64,000 nucleotides of DNA. Origin: Rhizobium sp. WSM4643. Lineage in GTDB: Bacteria > Pseudomonadota > Alphaproteobacteria > Rhizobiales > Rhizobiaceae. The DNA is taken from the NCBI RefSeq assembly GCF_025152745.1, contig NZ_CP104040.1, positions 2,542,001 to 2,606,000 on the forward strand, written 5' to 3'. Each line of letters starts with the position of its first letter. Positions within the stretch are counted from its first letter, which is position 1. The notes under the pieces were generated by a model. It was not told the origin of the DNA. It searched no databases and was given only the letters and a program-made list of their open reading frames with translations. This document shows positions 8,269 to 17,002 of this stretch, piece after piece. A program made the position numbers and the translations under genes.

Positions 8269-9114
8269 TCAGCCGGCCTTTGCATTTGGCCGGACGTCGA
8301 TATCGACCATGACCCCGTAGTGATCGCTTGGCCATATTCCATCCACCGGCCGATCGAGGACGCATTCGGCCGACTGGATCTCTGCCCGACCCTTGGGATG
8401 CGCATCCCACGATCCGACCAGCACGTAGTCAAATCGTCGATGATAGTTTCTCTGTCCGATGATCCGTTCGGCGCCAGCCATGGCGTTCGGGTTGACGCCG
8501 GTCCAGGTCTTGCCGGTCCCGATACCGGCTATTTCCCAGGCATCGTAATAGCAGACGCTTCTTCCCTCGAGTGACTGTCGCCCGGTCAGGAACCGTATAG
8601 ATGCGGCATCCGGTTCTGCATTGAGGTCGCCGGCAATCAAGGTCGGCAGGACCTGCCGATGCCTAGCGTCGAGATCGCTGATCGCAACTGCATGACGCTC
8701 GCGCGCAACCTCGGCAGCCGGGCGCCAGGCCGCAGTCGTCGCAATGAAGAGCAGGCTGCCAACATCCCCAAGATTCACGACAGCGGCAAGGGTCGCCCAG
8801 GGCACATCAGGCGCCTGTGGCATTCTTGGATCGAGCACCTCGACAACCCTATGCGGCCAGCGGGTCGCGATCGCCGTGCCGCCATATCTGTCGGAATAAG
8901 CCGGCTGGAAAGCCTGCACGTCCTGTTGGTGCGTAATGTGCACCTCGAGCCCGTCGACGATGGTATCGAGGCTCGCCTTCTCGCGCGTTTGAATGACCTC
9001 CTGCAATGCCAGAAGATCGGGCTTCAGACGGCGAAGCTCCTGATTGATAATCTGATGCCGCCGGCTGTCGCCCTCGACATTCCAGACATTGAACGTGATC
9101 ACCCGCACGTGCAT
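8269..9114 (-). CDS. Endonuclease/exonuclease/phosphatase (EEP) family hydrolase
   Basis: A 281-residue metal-dependent phosphodiesterase fold. The catalytic blocks are all visible: VRVITFNVWN, LLALQEVIQTR (metal-binding Glu), TLIAGDLNAEPDA (Asp/Asn pair), FDYVLVGS, and the C-terminal WPSDHYGVMVDI (catalytic Asp-His). It has no signal peptide, so a cytoplasmic role is likely. Substrates in this superfamily range from DNA to sphingomyelin and inositol phosphates and cannot be told from sequence alone. The ATG at 9114 aligns with the family start; a GTG 18 bases upstream is an alternative. Confidence 0.9.
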   Translation of the reverse strand: MHVRVITFNVWNVEGDSRRHQIINQELRRLKPDLLALQEVIQTREKASLDTIVDGLEVHITHQQDVQAFQPAYSDRYGGTAIATRWPHRVVEVLDPRMPQAPDVPWATLAAVVNLGDVGSLLFIATTAAWRPAAEVARERHAVAISDLDARHRQVLPTLIAGDLNAEPDAASIRFLTGRQSLEGRSVCYYDAWEIAGIGTGKTWTGVNPNAMAGAERIIGQRNYHRRFDYVLVGSWDAHPKGRAEIQSAECVLDRPVDGIWPSDHYGVMVDIDVRPNAKAG

Positions 9115-9177
9115 GGCTTTGGACCTGCTCACTTGGAATGCGAGTCAAAGCAGCGGAAGGCGCATATGTTCCCTCCA

Positions 9178-9243
9178 CTGCATAATTCTTGAAATCGGAA
9201 TCGATTGAAGGATAAAATTATCCAGCAATTCAAAGCGCTACAT
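9178..9243 (-). repeat. Dispersed palindromic intergenic repeat, copy 1
   Basis: On the minus strand this reads CTTTGAATTGCTGGATAATT, then a TCCTT/AAGGA-type inverted arm around CGATTCCGAT, ending in ATTATGCAG. It shares this core with the sequences at 33451, 37493 and 43163. It lies downstream of the coq7-like gene and could fold into a hairpin. Confidence 0.75.
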
Positions 9244-9290
9244 CCAAGGGCTGCCCCCGACAGCGGCAAGCCGTCGTCTTCACAGCAAGA

Positions 9291-9887
9291 CTAGCCCCTC
9301 CCCGCACGCGCAATTTCGGCGCGCATCCAGCTCGAATCTCCCCAGGTGGAGAGCCAGATCATCAGGTCGGTCAGGGCGCCGACGATGGGCAGGAGCAGGG
9401 CGTGGCTGAGGCCCCGCCCTTTCTGGCTGCTTTCGGCCGTCCTGAGATGCGCCAGTTCCTGTCCCTGGATCGACGCGATGAGGGCGTGAAGCTCGGGATC
9501 GCGCTTTGCAAGGAAAGCCAACTGGTCTTCGAGATGGCAATGGACCGTGCTTTCGACTGCCTCGGTGCAAATCCAGATCATGTTGCGCCCGGCAAGCGCC
9601 GTCAGGAAGCCGAGCACAGAACCGCCGAGGCTCCAGAATGCTATGACACGGCAGGGTTTGGCGCTCCTTGCAGGCATCGCCTCGCGAAACAGGCGGCAAT
9701 GGTCGATCTCGTCCCGACGCATCTCTTCAAGCGCCGGCACGATGTCGGGAAACAGCCGCCGGGCCACCAGGATCTGGGCGCCATAGATCCTGATAGCGCC
9801 GAACTCGCCCGCATGGTTGACCTTCAGAATGCGACGGATGGTGACATCGGGGTCGCGCCTGCCCGACCTGCTCGACGAATTGATCAT
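9291..9887 (-). CDS. Coq7-like demethoxyubiquinone hydroxylase (ferritin-like di-iron)
   Basis: A 198-residue protein of the COQ7 family, which hydroxylates demethoxyubiquinol late in ubiquinone synthesis. The four-helix di-iron ligands are visible in order: LKVNHAGEFGAIRIYGAQ, LEEMRRDEIDHCRLF (E..H), CTEAVESTVHCHLEDQ and IQGQELAHLRTAE (E..H). A hydrophobic stretch (VIAFWSLGGSVLGFLTALAG) fits interfacial membrane contact. GCAGGG precedes the ATG by about five bases. With ubiA 1.9 kb away, this suggests an accessory quinone function. Confidence 0.87.
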   Translation of the reverse strand: MINSSSRSGRRDPDVTIRRILKVNHAGEFGAIRIYGAQILVARRLFPDIVPALEEMRRDEIDHCRLFREAMPARSAKPCRVIAFWSLGGSVLGFLTALAGRNMIWICTEAVESTVHCHLEDQLAFLAKRDPELHALIASIQGQELAHLRTAESSQKGRGLSHALLLPIVGALTDLMIWLSTWGDSSWMRAEIARAGRG

Positions 9888-10000
9888 GACTACCCTGCCC
9901 CGGTTCCCTTGCGGGCAATAGGCAGGACGGCCGCCGTGGCCGTCAAGGGGTGCGGCGACGGAGAAGGTCCCGGTCTCCTACGCTTTGAGCGCCGGCCTGC

Positions 10001-10642
10001 TCAGTCTGCCGCGGCAAAATGGGCGATCTGGTCGGCATGCGCCTTTGCGAAAGATGGGCGGGCCGTGGCGCGCGCGACATAATCACGGCAGGCGGGATAT
10101 TCCGCCAACCCGTCGAACCGGTTGATGAGGCGCAGCACATCGGCCATGAGGATATCGGCGACGGAGAAGGTGCCCGCCAGCCATTCGCGCCCTGCCAGGA
10201 CCGGCTCCATGTGCTTCAGCCGGTGGTCCTTGAGAAACGAGTCCATGAGCCCATATGCCGGCGCATCACCCGTGATGCCGGAGAAGATCAGTATCGACCA
10301 GGGCAGGCTTGCCGCCTCGACGGAATTCAGCGCCGCAAACAGCCATTCCAAAACTTCGGCGCGACCGCGCGGATCGGCGGGCATCAGCGCGTCGCTGCGA
10401 TTGCCGAGATGGAGCAGGATGGCGCCGCTCTCGAAAATCGAGATGTCGCCATCGGTCAACCACGGCACCTGGCCGAAGGGCTGGTGCGCGAAATGCTCGG
10501 GCTTGCGACCGCGAAACGGCACGCTCTCGACACGATAAGGCAGGCCGCTCTCTTCCAGCGCTCAACGCACACGCAGGTCACGCACATAACCCCTGGGAGG
10601 CTCGGGGACCCAGTCGAAGGTGGTGAGGGTAAGGTCGCCCAT
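10001..10642 (-). pseudogene. Glutathione S-transferase gene with in-frame TGA
   Basis: From the ATG at 10642 the frame encodes MGDLTLTTFDWVPEPPRGYV, then RDLRVR, a TGA at codon 27 (10562-10564), then ALEESGLPYRVESVPFRG and a complete remainder: FGQVPWLTDGDISIFESGAI (the conserved cis-Pro and ES glutathione-site motifs) and the all-helical C-terminal domain with AGTFSVADILMADVLRLI. GST relatives carry a tryptophan at the stop position (RWALEE), so one TGG-to-TGA change broke an otherwise intact gene. Translation from an internal start would lose the thioredoxin-fold N terminus. A sequencing error cannot be excluded. Confidence 0.85.
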
Positions 10643-10730
10643 CCGGCATCTCCATTTTTTGTTTCACGGAAAAAGGACGGACGAACGACCCGCGTTCCGA
10701 CATCACCGACAAATTCTTTCAGTCAGATGG

Positions 10731-12611
10731 TCAGGTCGCCGGCGAGGCCGGCAAGGGCTCATCGATGTCTTCGGGAATGAAACCGCCGGTCTGGCGTTTC
10801 CACAGGCGCGCGAACAAGCCGTCGCGTTCGACCAGTTCATCCGGCCTGCCCTCTTCCACGATGCGCCCGCGATCGAGTACGACGATCCGGTCCATCCTGG
10901 CGATGGTCGACAGGCGATGTGCAATGGCGATCACCGTCTTTCCCTCCATGACGAGGTTCAGCCTTTCCTGGATGGCGGCTTCGGATTCGCTGTCGAGGGC
11001 GGAGGTCGCTTCGTCGAGCACCAGGATCGGCGCGTCCTTCAGGAGAACGCGGGCAATGGCCACGCGCTGACGCTGGCCGCCGGAGAGCTTGATGCCGCGG
11101 TCGCCGACGAAGGCGTCATAGCCCCTGCGGCCTTCGCCGTCGGAAAGATCGGCGATGAAGGCATCGGCGCTTGCCATCTTCGCTACCGCTTCGATCTCGT
11201 CCTTCGTCGCTTCCGGCCGGCCGTAGCGGATATTATCGCCGACCGAACGGTGCAGCAGCGCGACGTCCTGCGCGATGACCCCAATGGCGCGGCGAAGGCT
11301 TGCCTGCGTGATCTCGCGGATGTCCTGCCCATCGATCAAGATCGCACCATCCTCTATGTCGTAAAAACGCAGCAGCAGACTCACCAGCGTCGTCTTGCCG
11401 GCACCGGAGAGGCCGACGAGCCCCACCTTTTCGCCGGGCCGAACGGTCAGCGACAGGTCATCGATGACAGGCTTGCCCGACTTGTAGGCGAAGCGGAGGT
11501 TCTCGAAACGGATCTCCCCGCGGCTGACCGTCAGTTCAGCCGCATCCGGCCGGTCTGTGATGGTAGGCGGCGTTGTCATGACCGGCATCGCATCCTTGAT
11601 CGTGCCGAGCGCGCGGAAGACCTGCTGTCCCATCTGCAGGAATGTGAAGGACCCTGCCGAGAGGCGTTGAAGGATGTAAACCGTTGCGGCGAAATCGCCC
11701 ACGGTCAGGAATCGGTCAAACAGCCCCCAGAAGCTAATGCCGAGCATGACGAGCCAGAGCACCATGTTGAGGCTGATGACGACGAGTTCGGTTGTCCGGT
11801 AGATCCGCTGCTCGTGATGAAGCGTATCGACCCCGTTGGACATGATCTTTCTCAGCGCACCCGCCTCGCTATCTTCTGCGGCGAACTGCTTGACCATCTG
11901 GATGTTGCCGTAGATGTCCGTCAGGGCACCGGAGATGAGGCTGTTCTGCTTTGCAGAGCGGCGGGCACGCTCCGTGAAATCAGGAACGACCTTGATCGTA
12001 AAGAGCACGTTGAAAGCAACCCAGACGATGACTGGCAGCGCAAGCTGCCAGGAGAGCGCGAGCAGAAGAACAATGGAGCCGATGATCTGAAGCAGGAAGC
12101 GGGGTGCCGTCTGGAACGCGATCAGGATCTGTTGCTGAACGGCACTGGCGACCTGGCCGAGCCGGGATGCGACCTGGCCGGCGAAAAGATCATGGAAGAA
12201 GGCGAGGTCCTGCCGCTCGACCGCCTTGTGCCCCTGCCATTGAATCGCAACGGGCAGGCTGATGCCGATCGTATGCGAGTTGAGAATATTGGTGATGTAG
12301 AAAAGAACGGGCATCACGGGAAAAAGCAGAAAGGCGAGGACTGCCAGCAGCCGGAATTTACTGTCGACGAAGAGCTCCACGCCTTGTGTCGTCACTCCGT
12401 CGACAATCACCGAAAGACCCCAGATGATCGTAAGGTTGATGACTTCGATGGCCATCGAGGTCAGCGCCATGGTAATGATGACGCCCCGAAACATCGCGAT
12501 GAAGTGCAAAAGAACCGCGACAGGTCCCTTGGCGGGCATCGGCCGGTAGGGGATGTCGAGCGGCCGGATCAAGGTTTCGAAGGGACGGTAAATCGCATCT
12601 GAAATCGACAT
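10731..12611 (-). CDS. ABC transporter, fused permease and ATPase (exporter type)
   Basis: A 626-residue half-transporter of the MsbA/ABCB type in the inner membrane. Residues about 35-330 carry six transmembrane helices. The nucleotide-binding domain spans about 365-605, with Walker A (GLSGAGKTTL, about 400), the Q-loop (IGVIAQDVALLH), the signature LSGGQRQR (about 509), Walker B (ILVLDEATSALD, about 530) and the switch histidine (VIAIAHRLSTI). It probably works as a homodimer. No substrate can be read from the sequence. It lies beside the broken GST gene but is transcribed separately from it by about 90 bases. Confidence 0.93.
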   Translation of the reverse strand: MSISDAIYRPFETLIRPLDIPYRPMPAKGPVAVLLHFIAMFRGVIITMALTSMAIEVINLTIIWGLSVIVDGVTTQGVELFVDSKFRLLAVLAFLLFPVMPVLFYITNILNSHTIGISLPVAIQWQGHKAVERQDLAFFHDLFAGQVASRLGQVASAVQQQILIAFQTAPRFLLQIIGSIVLLLALSWQLALPVIVWVAFNVLFTIKVVPDFTERARRSAKQNSLISGALTDIYGNIQMVKQFAAEDSEAGALRKIMSNGVDTLHHEQRIYRTTELVVISLNMVLWLVMLGISFWGLFDRFLTVGDFAATVYILQRLSAGSFTFLQMGQQVFRALGTIKDAMPVMTTPPTITDRPDAAELTVSRGEIRFENLRFAYKSGKPVIDDLSLTVRPGEKVGLVGLSGAGKTTLVSLLLRFYDIEDGAILIDGQDIREITQASLRRAIGVIAQDVALLHRSVGDNIRYGRPEATKDEIEAVAKMASADAFIADLSDGEGRRGYDAFVGDRGIKLSGGQRQRVAIARVLLKDAPILVLDEATSALDSESEAAIQERLNLVMEGKTVIAIAHRLSTIARMDRIVVLDRGRIVEEGRPDELVERDGLFARLWKRQTGGFIPEDIDEPLPASPAT

Positions 12612-12849
12612 GGGCCACTCGGATCAAAATCGGGAGGAGGCGCGGACTCAGCTACGCTGGGTCGCAGAAAACCATCTTCACGCCGCAATCTCAATTAGAA
12701 ATTTCAAAAAGCCTTACAAGCCTCACGTATCGCGAACGCCGGTTAGGAAGCCAGAGAAGCAAGCTGAGCCGGAAAGCGCCAATTGCGGTCATCGCGCGAG
12801 TGGGGCAGGATGCCGGACTTGAAGGGGGAACAGGATTGAATCGACGCTC

Positions 12850-13251
12850 ATGCTGACGGGCTCATGTCATTGCGGCAAGGCAAGCTGGACACTCGAAGGT
12901 GATCCGGGCTCGATCACCGCCTGCAACTGCACGCTTTGCCGCCGCTACGGCACGCTGTGGGCTTATGACTACGAAGGAGAGCGCATCGCACTCGCCGGTG
13001 AGACCGCCTCTTACACCCGCGCCGACAAAGGCGAACCGTCTCTCGAAATCTTGTTCTGCCCATCCTGCGCCTGTGTCTTGAGCTGGCGCGGCCTGCGGCT
13101 TGGAAAGGATGGCCGCCGGCGCATTGCCGTCAACATGCGGCTTGCGCCGCCGGATCTCGTTCAGGACCTGCCTATCGATCATTTCGACGGCCTGGACACG
13201 TTTGAAGACCTTCCGTCCAAGGGGCGCTGCGTGCGCGATCTCTGGTTCTGA
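12850..13251 (+). CDS. GFA-family (CENP-V/glutathione-dependent formaldehyde-activating) protein
   Basis: A 133-residue zinc protein of the GFA fold. The cysteine pattern is complete: GSCHCGKASW, ITACNCTLCRRYGTLW and EILFCPSCACVLSWRG, giving two zinc sites. The best-studied member was described as helping glutathione react with formaldehyde, but most family members have no proven activity. The C terminus (IDHFDGLDTFEDLPSKG) is typical of a proteobacterial subgroup. It stands alone on the plus strand and converges with a PhnB-like gene. Confidence 0.88.
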   Translation: MLTGSCHCGKASWTLEGDPGSITACNCTLCRRYGTLWAYDYEGERIALAGETASYTRADKGEPSLEILFCPSCACVLSWRGLRLGKDGRRRIAVNMRLAPPDLVQDLPIDHFDGLDTFEDLPSKGRCVRDLWF

Positions 13252-13315
13252 GCCGATTGCGAGTATCGACACGCGACCGGACCCCGCCAGATGCGAGACC
13301 CTGCGCAAGGCCACC

Positions 13316-13789
13316 TCAGCCGCGCCGGGCCGCCTCGATCGCCGCAATGTCGATCTTCCTCATGGTCATCATCGCGTCAAAAGCACGCTTTGCCTGGCCA
13401 CCGCCTGCCGAAAGGGCTTCTGAGAGCACGCGCGGCGTAATCTGCCAGGACACGCCCCACTTATCCTTGCACCAGCCGCACTCACTTTCCTGACCGCCAT
13501 TGCCGACGATCGCGTTCCAATAGCGGTCGGTTTCTTCCTGAGTGTCCGTTGCGATCTGAAAGGAGAAGGCTTCGTTGTGTTTGATCGCGGGACCGCCGTT
13601 CAGGCCGATGCAGGGAATACCCGCAACGGTGAATTCAACAACCAGGACGTCTCCCTGCTTGCCCTCAGGATAATCTCCCGGTGCACGAATGACAGCACGC
13701 ACGGCGCTGTCGGGAAAAGTCGAGGCATAGAAGCGGGCGGCGGCCTCAGCGTCTTTGTCGTACCATACGCAGATCGTGTTCTTTGCCAT
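13316..13789 (-). CDS. PhnB-like VOC superfamily protein
   Basis: A 157-residue protein of the PhnB/3-dmu-9 3-mt group of the VOC superfamily: TICVWYDKDAEAAARFYAST, VLVVEFTVAGIPCIGLNGGP, HNEAFSFQIATDTQEETDRY and CGWCKDKWGVSWQITPRVLS, which is the standard order. An AAAGGA site lies seven bases before the ATG at 13789. Despite the family's historical name, these proteins are not known to be ubiquinone methyltransferases. The function is unknown. Confidence 0.87.
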   Translation of the reverse strand: MAKNTICVWYDKDAEAAARFYASTFPDSAVRAVIRAPGDYPEGKQGDVLVVEFTVAGIPCIGLNGGPAIKHNEAFSFQIATDTQEETDRYWNAIVGNGGQESECGWCKDKWGVSWQITPRVLSEALSAGGGQAKRAFDAMMTMRKIDIAAIEAARRG

Positions 13790-13978
13790 TGCGCGGTCCT
13801 TTCGCACTTCGTTTCGCATTTCCCGGTGAAATAAGAAGCAAACCGTCTTTCTCCAGCCCATGGAAGCGATTTCACGCGGACGATTGCCGAGCGCTGCTAA
13901 ATGATCGGGGTCCCGGGGTGACCTTTGCCACTGTTCGGATTCAATGCGTGGACTTCGGGACAAGCGCGTATGAGGCGA

Positions 13979-14006
13979 TTGCGGAACCGCTGGTGCGGTT
14001 CCGCAA
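13979..14006. terminator. Perfect 12-bp stem-loop downstream of the nitrilase gene
   Basis: Twelve bases (13979-13990) pair perfectly with 13995-14006 around a TGGT loop. It lies about 60 bases after the stop of the minus-strand nitrilase-like gene. A second, weaker hairpin (CCTGCA/TGCAGG, about 14020-14040) lies between them. There is no U-tract, so this is either a Rho-assisted 3' end or an RNA-stabilising structure. Confidence 0.5.
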
Positions 14007-14064
14007 GTGCATATAGCGTCACCTGCATTCACTTTGCAGGGCATACCGCGAACGCGACGCAGCT

Positions 14065-15069
14065 CTAAAACCTATCCCGCCCGTCGCTGCGAGGGTCGCC
14101 GTCAACCCGATGCGGTTCGTAGAGGCCGCTCCGCGCCTTGCGCCGCCACCGCCGAGAAAGATCGCCGGGATTGTCGTCGATATCGGCAATCGATATCGCA
14201 GCCGTTTCATCCGCAGGGCATTGCGCTGCCCACCGGCCGCCGGGCGCGACTATCACGGAAGACGCCGGATCAGCCTGACCGGGATGGGCAAGGATCGAGA
14301 AGCTGACCCAGTAGCTGTTGCTTGCCGCATGCCCCTGTGCCTCGGCAGCAAAGGACGGCTCGTTGGCCGGCGAGCCGCCTGTCGTCGAGAACAGCACACA
14401 GTGGACGTCGAGCCGCTCATATTCGCTGAAAATCTCCGGATAGTGGCATTCCATGCCAAGCGCACAGCCGAAACGGATGCCGTCGACCTCGAAGGTCACG
14501 GGGATCGAACCCGGCGTGTACATGAAGGAGATCTTGGTGTTCGACAGCAGGCGCTCATCGTAACGCGTCACCAGTTCGCCGCGGTCTGAGACGACATACA
14601 GGCTGTTGTGCGGCCGGTGCGGCGCCGTCAGCGGATGCACCGAGCCGATGATCGTCCAGAGGCCGAGCTCGCGCGCCAGCTTGCGCGTTGCATCCAGCTC
14701 CTCACGCAACACGGCCCATTCGAACCGCCGCCAATCGGAGGGCCCGATCTCCCTCGGCCCGATTTCCGACATGATGCGCTTGTTCGGCGATGATGTCGTC
14801 CCTTCGGGAAAGTGGATGAGCCGTGCCCCCGCCTCTCGCGCCCGCCGCATCAGCAGGCGCATCTCCTGTCCGCTCTGGCGAAGCTTGTCGGCATCGCGTG
14901 GATCGTCTGCATGGGTGGTCTGGGCCACGGCGAGACGCAAGCGTCTTGCCTCAGGCAGTGCATCGTTCGCCGACCTGGGAAGAACATGCATGCGGGCGGT
15001 GGTGTAGGATTCACCCGTCTTGGCGGCGCGCGCACGCACCCGCCGCTTGAATTTTCCATTCTCAGTCAT
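14065..15069 (-). CDS. Carbon-nitrogen hydrolase (nitrilase superfamily) with extra N-terminal motif
   Basis: A 334-residue protein. From about residue 43 it matches the nitrilase fold: LRLAVAQTTHADD, LIHFPEGTTSS (catalytic Glu), LWTIIGSVHPL, YDERLLSNTKISFMYTPGS (Lys region) and FGCALGMECHYPEIFSEYE (nucleophile Cys). This suggests an amidase or nitrilase acting on an unknown C-N bond. The first about 30 residues (KFKRRVRARAAKTGESYTTA) are a separate basic module that I recall at the N terminus of unrelated bacterial proteins. GAGG seven bases before the ATG at 15069 supports including it. Confidence 0.85.
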   Translation of the reverse strand: MTENGKFKRRVRARAAKTGESYTTARMHVLPRSANDALPEARRLRLAVAQTTHADDPRDADKLRQSGQEMRLLMRRAREAGARLIHFPEGTTSSPNKRIMSEIGPREIGPSDWRRFEWAVLREELDATRKLARELGLWTIIGSVHPLTAPHRPHNSLYVVSDRGELVTRYDERLLSNTKISFMYTPGSIPVTFEVDGIRFGCALGMECHYPEIFSEYERLDVHCVLFSTTGGSPANEPSFAAEAQGHAASNSYWVSFSILAHPGQADPASSVIVAPGGRWAAQCPADETAAISIADIDDNPGDLSRRWRRKARSGLYEPHRVDGDPRSDGRDRF

Positions 15070-15292
15070 ATCAGGGCCTCTCACGTTCCGGACATCGTTC
15101 CCCAGCAACAGGCCCGAAACATCAGGACCAAGGTTCACGACCCGAGACAAAAGTCCCTTTGCCTCCGGTTGAAGACCCTGCTTGGGAAGGTCCTGGGAGG
15201 TTCGGCGTTAGGCCACGCCGACACAAAGATGCCGAGGCGACCGCGATTCGTCAATTCGGAGAATGGCCGGGATCGGCTGCCGAGCACCTACT

Positions 15293-15658
15293 TCAAGCGG
15301 GCTGACCTTGATCCACCCGCCACGGCGGATCGAGGCGGTTCGAACCGGCGAAATAAAGAATGATGCGGTTGCCGCCGGGGTCGAACAGCTCGGCCTCGCG
15401 CCAGAGCCAACTCTTGTCCTCCGGTCCGGTGACGAAACAAAGACCGGCTTCGCCGAGACTGCCAACCGTCTCGTCCAGCTTCTCGCACTCGAAATACACC
15501 GTGGTTCCGCCACCGCCGCCTTCGCCCTGATGCAGGGAGAAGGTACTGTCCCCATAGCGAGGACGAGCGTCGACGACCGGACTGAGACCGAGAGCGCAGT
15601 AGAAGTTCCAGCCCGCATCGAGGTCAGGCATCGTCACGGTTACCTGGTTCAGGCGCAT
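15293..15658 (-). CDS. VOC (glyoxalase-like) family protein
   Basis: A 121-residue VOC protein: MRLNQVTVTMPDLDAGWNFY, ALGLSPVVDARPRYGDSTF, a glycine run (GEGGGGGTTVYFECEKLDE), and the closing AELFDPGGNRIILYFAG. GGAG lies seven bases before the ATG. The N-terminal QVTV and the late ILY strand have the normal positions but few metal-binding histidines, so a binding or resistance role is as likely as an enzyme. It sits upstream of the nitrilase gene on the same strand with a gap of more than 200 bases. Confidence 0.85.
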   Translation of the reverse strand: MRLNQVTVTMPDLDAGWNFYCALGLSPVVDARPRYGDSTFSLHQGEGGGGGTTVYFECEKLDETVGSLGEAGLCFVTGPEDKSWLWREAELFDPGGNRIILYFAGSNRLDPPWRVDQGQPA

Positions 15659-15850
15659 GATCTATCTCCTCGGCTGAGTTCGCCCAAACGGCGTGGCGGC
15701 TTGGCACCACGACATTCATAAAAACAAAGACCTGAAGCCGTCGCATGAATCAAATTCTAAGCGAACAGTTTTAGTGTCATCGATACAAAACTCGTGACAG
15801 ACTATGCAAGCCACGCACACGCCGGCGCACCGATCGAGAGGGCCGAAGCC

Positions 15851-16066
15851 ATGCACAAATTCACCGTATCAATCACCCGGGAGATTGAGGCCGACACCGC
15901 CGAGGAGGCCGCCTTGCTCATGTACCAGGAACTATCAAGGGAACCGCCCCCCGACCGCTACTGGGTCGTCGACGAGACGAACGCTGCCACAGAGGTGAAG
16001 CTGGACCGGGAAAAGGCCGACGAATTCGCCACCATCGATCACACCGCCGATCCCGGCAACTGGTAA
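15851..16066 (+). CDS. 71-residue conserved-type hypothetical protein
   Basis: A small acidic protein: an N-terminal strand (MHKFTVSITREIEADTAEEA), a helix (LLMYQELSRE), and a C-terminal acidic segment ending TADPGNW. GAGAGGG is placed for the ATG at 15851; a GTG 57 bases upstream has no ribosome-binding site. The beta-alpha-beta pattern resembles small regulatory proteins. I do not recognise a family. It lies 150 bases upstream of dapB on the same strand. Confidence 0.6.
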   Translation: MHKFTVSITREIEADTAEEAALLMYQELSREPPPDRYWVVDETNAATEVKLDREKADEFATIDHTADPGNW

Positions 16067-16216
16067 GCGGCAGACGACCAGAGGGACCACAGGGACCATA
16101 GGAGATACGGTTTTGCGCCGGGAGCGGAATGCAGTAGTTGCAGGTCGCCTTCTCCGGCGCGAATACTGGATGCAAATAACCGTTCAGCCGGAAATATCGC
16201 GAGCCAAGGAAAGACC

Positions 16217-16987
16217 GTGACCTCACCAATCAAAATAGCCGTCGCCGGCGCGAATGGCCGCATGGGGCGCGCCATCTTGCCGCTGCTGGCGGCCGATCCG
16301 GCTTTTGCGTTCGTCGGCGGCATCGGCCGTGAGGGCTCCACTGACGCCGGGCTGATCGACCGTTCGACCGCGATTAAGGCGGCCGACGTGATCCTGGATT
16401 TCACGACGGGAGGTGCGGCCGCCGAACTTGCCGGCTTGTGCGCTTGGGCCGGCGGACCGGCCCTGGTGATCGGGGCGACGGGTTTCGAGCCGGATGAGTT
16501 CCAACGGATCGCAGAGGCCGCCCGCAGAATTCCGATCCTGCGCTCCGGCAACTTCTCCATCGGTGTCAACATGCTGGTCGGCCTCGTCGCCCAGGCAGCG
16601 CGCGCCCTTCCCGCGCATGGCTGGGATATCGAAATCCTCGAAGCCCATCACAACAGGAAGATCGACGCGCCGTCCGGCACGGCGCTGATGCTCGGCGAAG
16701 CCGCCGCCGAGGGCCGCGGCGTTTCCCTCGCATCCGTCGAGCGGCGCGGGCGTGACGGCATCACCGGCGAGCGGCCGCCCGGCGAAATCGGCTTCGCCGT
16801 GTTGCGCGCCGGCGGGCTGGTCGGAGAACACAGCGTCCTGTTTGCCGCCGCCGAGGAGGTCGTGACGCTCTCCCATTCGGCTCTCGACCGCGGCATGTTC
16901 GCCCGCGGCGCACTTGCCGCCGCCCGCTGGATCGCCGGGCGCGAGCCCGGCGAATACGCCATGGGGGATGTGCTGGGTCTGGCTTGA
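16217..16987 (+). CDS. dapB: 4-hydroxy-tetrahydrodipicolinate reductase
   Basis: A 256-residue NAD(P)H-dependent reductase of the lysine/diaminopimelate pathway. The Rossmann motif [14 protein letters not shown] is at residues 8-21, DVILDFTTG follows, and the catalytic block [20 protein letters not shown] holds the His-His pair and substrate lysine. The C-terminal [20 protein letters not shown] and [15 protein letters not shown] blocks are normal. It starts with GTG, supported by AAGGAAAG upstream. No other lysine gene is nearby, so this is probably a second copy. Confidence 0.92.
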   Translation: MTSPIKIAVAGANGRMGRAILPLLAADPAFAFVGGIGREGSTDAGLIDRSTAIKAADVILDFTTGGAAAELAGLCAWAGGPALVIGATGFEPDEFQRIAEAARRIPILRSGNFSIGVNMLVGLVAQAARALPAHGWDIEILEAHHNRKIDAPSGTALMLGEAAAEGRGVSLASVERRGRDGITGERPPGEIGFAVLRAGGLVGEHSVLFAAAEEVVTLSHSALDRGMFARGALAAARWIAGREPGEYAMGDVLGLA

Positions 16988-17002
16988 ATAAGGAAAACAG
17001 GC

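Noticed and set aside
10562..10564. TGA as a selenocysteine codon
   Set aside because: The position is normally tryptophan, no selenoprotein element is seen, and the second broken gene carries TAG instead, so nonsense changes are simpler.
10620..12602. A 660-codon plus-strand open frame opposite the ABC exporter
   Set aside because: It is the antisense shadow of a clear ABC transporter with all ATPase motifs; the composition is rich in Asp/Arg/His and has no recognisable domain or ribosome-binding site.
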